A DNA stretch of 64,000 bases from Chitinophaga sp. CF418 (GTDB lineage Bacteria > Bacteroidota > Bacteroidia > Chitinophagales > Chitinophagaceae), in assembly GCF_900142925.1 (NCBI RefSeq), contig NZ_FRCN01000001.1:186001-250000 (forward strand), given 5' to 3'. Made by a program: the position numbers and the translations under genes. Shown in pieces: positions 62,035 to 64,000 of this stretch. Position 1 is the first letter of the stretch; each line of letters starts with the position of its first letter. A model generated the notes under the pieces. That model did not search any database. It had not been told where the DNA came from and saw only the letters and a program-made list of their open reading frames with translations.

Positions 62035-62550
62035 ATGACATTAACGCCCAAGCGTGCGCAGGACTCCATGATCCAGATGACGGAACTGGTTTTGCCTAAC
62101 GACACCAACACTTTCGGCAATCTTATGGGGGGCCGCCTTATGTACTGGATGGACATAGCAGCGGCTTTAGCTACTATGAAACATTGCAGTGCACCGGTGG
62201 TGACTGCTTCTGTAGACAACATTTCTTTTGAAACACCCATTAAACTGGGTAATGTAGTACATATTGAGGCAAAGGTGAGCAGAGCATTTTCCACCTCTAT
62301 GGAAGTGCACCTGCGTGTATGGGGAGAAGACCCGGTGCAACAGTACCGTTATAAATCCAACGAGGCCTTTATGACTTTCGTAGCACTGGACCCCAATGGG
62401 AAGTCCAGGCTGGTTCCCCAGATCATTCCGGATACTGAAGAAGAAAAACAATTATATGAGGGCGCTATGCGCAGACGCCAGTTACGCCTGATCCTGAGCG
62501 GTAAAATGAAACCCCAGGATGCAGAGGAACTGAGAGCCTTGTTCATTTAA
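62035..62550 (+). CDS. acyl-CoA thioesterase (YciA/BACH-like hotdog)
   Basis: 171 residues with one hotdog domain: TELVLPNDTNTFGNLMGGRLMYWMDIAAALATMKH, where the Asn/Asp of the active-site loop and the buried helix are typical, and VTASVDNISFETPIKLGNVVHIEAKVSRAFSTSMEVHLRVW. Hydrolyses acyl-CoA in the cytosol. The C-terminal helix (RRRQLRLILSGKMKPQDAEELRALF) is somewhat longer than in YciA. Converges on the HD-domain gene. Confidence 0.9.
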   Translation: MTLTPKRAQDSMIQMTELVLPNDTNTFGNLMGGRLMYWMDIAAALATMKHCSAPVVTASVDNISFETPIKLGNVVHIEAKVSRAFSTSMEVHLRVWGEDPVQQYRYKSNEAFMTFVALDPNGKSRLVPQIIPDTEEEKQLYEGAMRRRQLRLILSGKMKPQDAEELRALFI

Positions 62551-62604
62551 ACATATCAGCTTCTCCCCGGATCGTCTGAGTTTCGGGGAGAACTCCTCTA
62601 TTTG

Positions 62605-63273
62605 TCAGCTTTCCCCCTCCCACTCTTTGTAAAACTTCTCCAGGAAGGTCTCCATAAAAGCATGTCTGTCACTTGCCATCAGGCGACCTGTGGCGGTGTT
62701 CATCCTGTCCTTCAGCAATAACAGTTTCTCGTAAAAGTGATTGATGGTCGGGGCAGTACTATTCTTATACTGTTCCTTCGTCATATAAAGGTCCGGGACA
62801 ATACCGGGATCGTACATGGCCCTGTTCTTAAATCCACCGTAACTAAATGCACGGGCAACACCGATGGCTCCGATAGCATCCAGCCTGTCGGCGTCCTGTA
62901 CTACAGCCAGTTCCGGGGAATGAAAGGCGCCGGTATTATGGCCTCCTTTAAAGGAAATATGCAAAATGATATTCACTACATGCTGGATAACCGCCTCCGG
63001 TACACCTGCGGATTCAAGGTAGGAACGGGCTTTCTGCGGACCAACATTTTCGTCGCCATTATGGAATTTGGAATCGGCAATATCATGTAGCAAAGCACTG
63101 AGCTCCACTACTAACAGATCCACCTGCTCACCGACAGCAATCTTTCTGGCCAGCTTCCATACCCGGTAAATATGCCACCAGTCATGGCCGCCTTCAGCGC
63201 CCGACAGTTCCCTTTTTACAAATTGTTCCGTCTGATTGATCAGTTGTTGTGTATCTGCATTGTATTGGCTCAT
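62605..63273 (-). CDS. HD-domain phosphohydrolase (YpgQ/YedJ-like)
   Basis: 222 residues from the ATG at 63273 (MSQYNADTQQLINQ). HD superfamily ligands: HDWWHIYRVWKLA (His), LSALLHDIADSKF (the HD pair) and VVQDADRLDAIGAIGVARAFSYGG (Asp). This is the arrangement of YpgQ-type pyrophosphatases acting on nucleotides. A TATATTTG -7 box (63279-63286) lies 5 bases from the ATG, so the message is almost leaderless. Confidence 0.88.
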   Translation of the reverse strand: MSQYNADTQQLINQTEQFVKRELSGAEGGHDWWHIYRVWKLARKIAVGEQVDLLVVELSALLHDIADSKFHNGDENVGPQKARSYLESAGVPEAVIQHVVNIILHISFKGGHNTGAFHSPELAVVQDADRLDAIGAIGVARAFSYGGFKNRAMYDPGIVPDLYMTKEQYKNSTAPTINHFYEKLLLLKDRMNTATGRLMASDRHAFMETFLEKFYKEWEGES

Positions 63274-63278
63274 AACGC

Positions 63279-63286
63279 CAAATATA
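63279..63286 (-). promoter_or_regulatory. -7 box TATATTTG for the HD-domain gene
   Basis: Exact TAnnTTTG match on the minus strand, 5 bases before the ATG at 63273. Confidence 0.5.
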
Positions 63287-63320
63287 TTATTTCTCCATGG
63301 CAGCAGCAAAATGAGGGGGC

Positions 63321-63590
63321 CTACAATAACAGAAAAAACGAAGAAAAGGAGAAACTGAAAAGGAGGCTCATAGCATATGTTGGTTTAGATACTTTCATTG
63401 TTGGTAACCCTCCTTCCTTCTTTCGGTTTCTCCCCCCTGGATTCCGGCATGCAATTTTAGAATTGATCAGGGATCTTGCTTCACTAAGATCTTCTTCGTT
63501 TTTCCTCTTGAATGGTTTAAAACATCCGCTGGATTCGTTTGGTGCATGCTGCCATTCAGTTGTTATTGAACTTTTAATGGCGGTTGGTAA
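63321..63590 (-). other. open frame of 89 codons lacking a standard start
   Basis: On the minus strand a frame runs from just after a stop at 63591-63593 to a stop at 63321-63323. It reads like protein (TTEWQHAPNESSGCFKPFK, then RKNEEDLSEARSLINSKIAC) but contains no ATG, GTG or TTG until an ATG about two thirds along. Possibly a remnant or a dispersed repeat with coding character. Low confidence that it is expressed. Confidence 0.3.
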
Positions 63591-63602
63591 TTACGATTTA
63601 GA

Positions 63603-63631
63603 TCAAAAAAAGTCCCCCTTAAAGAAGGGGG
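63603..63631 (-). terminator. intrinsic terminator, minus strand
   Basis: CCCCCTT/AAGGGGG stem (63614-63620 with 63625-63631), 4-base loop, followed on the minus strand by ACTTTTTTTGA. It implies leftward transcription entering from beyond 63660. Confidence 0.8.
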
Positions 63632-63700
63632 TAGTAGCATCATCGCTATAGCGATTTAAATTCTGGTTGATAAAATTATAAAGAGCTGTCATAGCTTCTG

Positions 63701-63754
63701 GAAGATACCTTACTGAGGCCCCTTTTGGGCCTCAGCGCGTAAGGTATATACTTC
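63701..63754. repeat. long bulged hairpin
   Basis: GAAG, ATACCTTA and CTGAGGCCC at 63701-63721 pair with GGGCCTCAG (63727-63735), TAAGGTAT (63740-63747) and CTTC (63751-63754). The right arm carries CGCG and ATA bulges; 21 pairs in all around a 5-base loop. Confidence 0.7.
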
Positions 63755-63782
63755 AGGGAAGCGGGAATACTTTTATATTGGC

Positions 63783-63882
63783 GCGGCGTAAGGCGGGGAA
63801 AATTCGTGAACCCTGACTGCGAGGTCAAAAAAATTTGTTGGCCTTGCTGACCCTAGTACGGGGCGACCCCGCCTTTTACCGC
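63783..63882. repeat. inverted repeat enclosing a possible structured element
   Basis: GCGGCGTAAGGCGGGG (63783-63798) pairs with CCCCGCCTTTTACCGC (63867-63882), 13 of 16 matched. Inside, GCGAGGTC (63819-63826) pairs with GGCCTTGC (63840-63847) using G-U pairs. GGGG-CGA-CCCC (63860-63870) is an alternative fold. Confidence 0.6.
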
Positions 63883-64000
63883 TGATTTGTTCAATTTCAG
63901 ATACACCCTTTCAGTATATCGCTTTTAGAGCACTGAGCCAGCTATCTCCAAATAATCAGAGGATAGCCGTGCTATTCTGGTTGGTTTTAGAATTTTTAAG

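Larger units (their letters stand above)
63591..64000. other. gene-free right end with several inverted repeats
   Basis: About 410 bases without a convincing gene. It contains a minus-strand terminator, the palindrome ATCGCTATAGCGAT (63642-63655), a bulged hairpin (63701-63754) and a 16-base inverted pair 100 bases apart (63783-63798 with 63867-63882). The layout suggests a structured RNA or the non-coding end of a mobile element that continues past the window. Confidence 0.5.

Noticed and set aside
63925..64000. 24-codon minus-strand frame running off the window edge as a partial gene
   Set aside because: Too short to support a gene call; kept only as a hint in the discussion of the right end.

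Overview
The window looks like chromosome of a Bacteroidota bacterium of the Chitinophagaceae, most likely Chitinophaga or a close relative. The reasons are the many TAnnTTTG -7 promoter boxes just upstream of start codons with almost no Shine-Dalgarno dependence, a PorW/SprE protein of the type IX secretion and gliding machinery, a Bacteroidota putative porin, DUF4407, HYC_CC_PP and DUF5777 families, and bacterial plus eukaryote-like isocitrate dehydrogenases side by side. No phage, CRISPR array, rRNA or intact transposase is visible.

Layout. 1-8032 is housekeeping: the end of ypdA, murB, an atypical SDR, priA with an acyltransferase and a DUF4258 protein, and mtaB. Two tandem tRNA-Val(TAC) genes (8213-8395) with a strong promoter and terminator are followed by a decayed IS1182-like transposase fragment. 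From 8617 to about 22460 lies an accessory-looking block: epoxide-hydrolase-like protein, TPR histidine kinase, VOC-SnoaL fusion, SDR, SphA/phenol-degradation-type outer-membrane protein, stand-alone SnoaL protein, REC-GAF-sigma54 activator, two Crp/Fnr regulators, a GH5 lipoprotein and a GT1 glycosyltransferase. Five promoters in this block carry an FNR-type box (TTGAT-N4-ATCAA or near match) 44-45 nt upstream of an nAnnTTTG -7 box. I read this as one Crp/Fnr regulon, and it is the most striking non-coding signal in the window.

22760-33640 holds a Kef-type antiporter with Usp domains, the N-degron pair clpS-aat, mntR with an Nramp-Usp fusion mntH, and a LiaF-like/DUF4288/LytS/LytT regulatory operon. 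33707-36398 has two non-homologous-subfamily NADP-type isocitrate dehydrogenases in tandem. 36595-45740 contains an aldo/keto reductase with an AraC regulator, an L,D-transpeptidase, a small metal-handling cluster (HYC_CC_PP, HMA, beta-barrel), a putative porin and purine nucleoside phosphorylase. sucC and a DUF4407 protein follow.

48330-48700 is a gene-free cluster of REP-like palindromic repeats, with a further copy after the second isocitrate dehydrogenase at 36466. Beyond it is a compact leftward operon (apparent M23 N-terminal fragment, bactofilin, AtpZ, a 4-TM protein, SprT) and then envelope genes: sprE/porW, a class A PBP, an M28 peptidase, yidC, pyrG, an acyl-CoA thioesterase and an HD protein. 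The last 700 bases have no convincing gene but hold several inverted repeats and an open frame lacking a normal start. All calls come from reading the sequence and family knowledge; no search or folding program was run.
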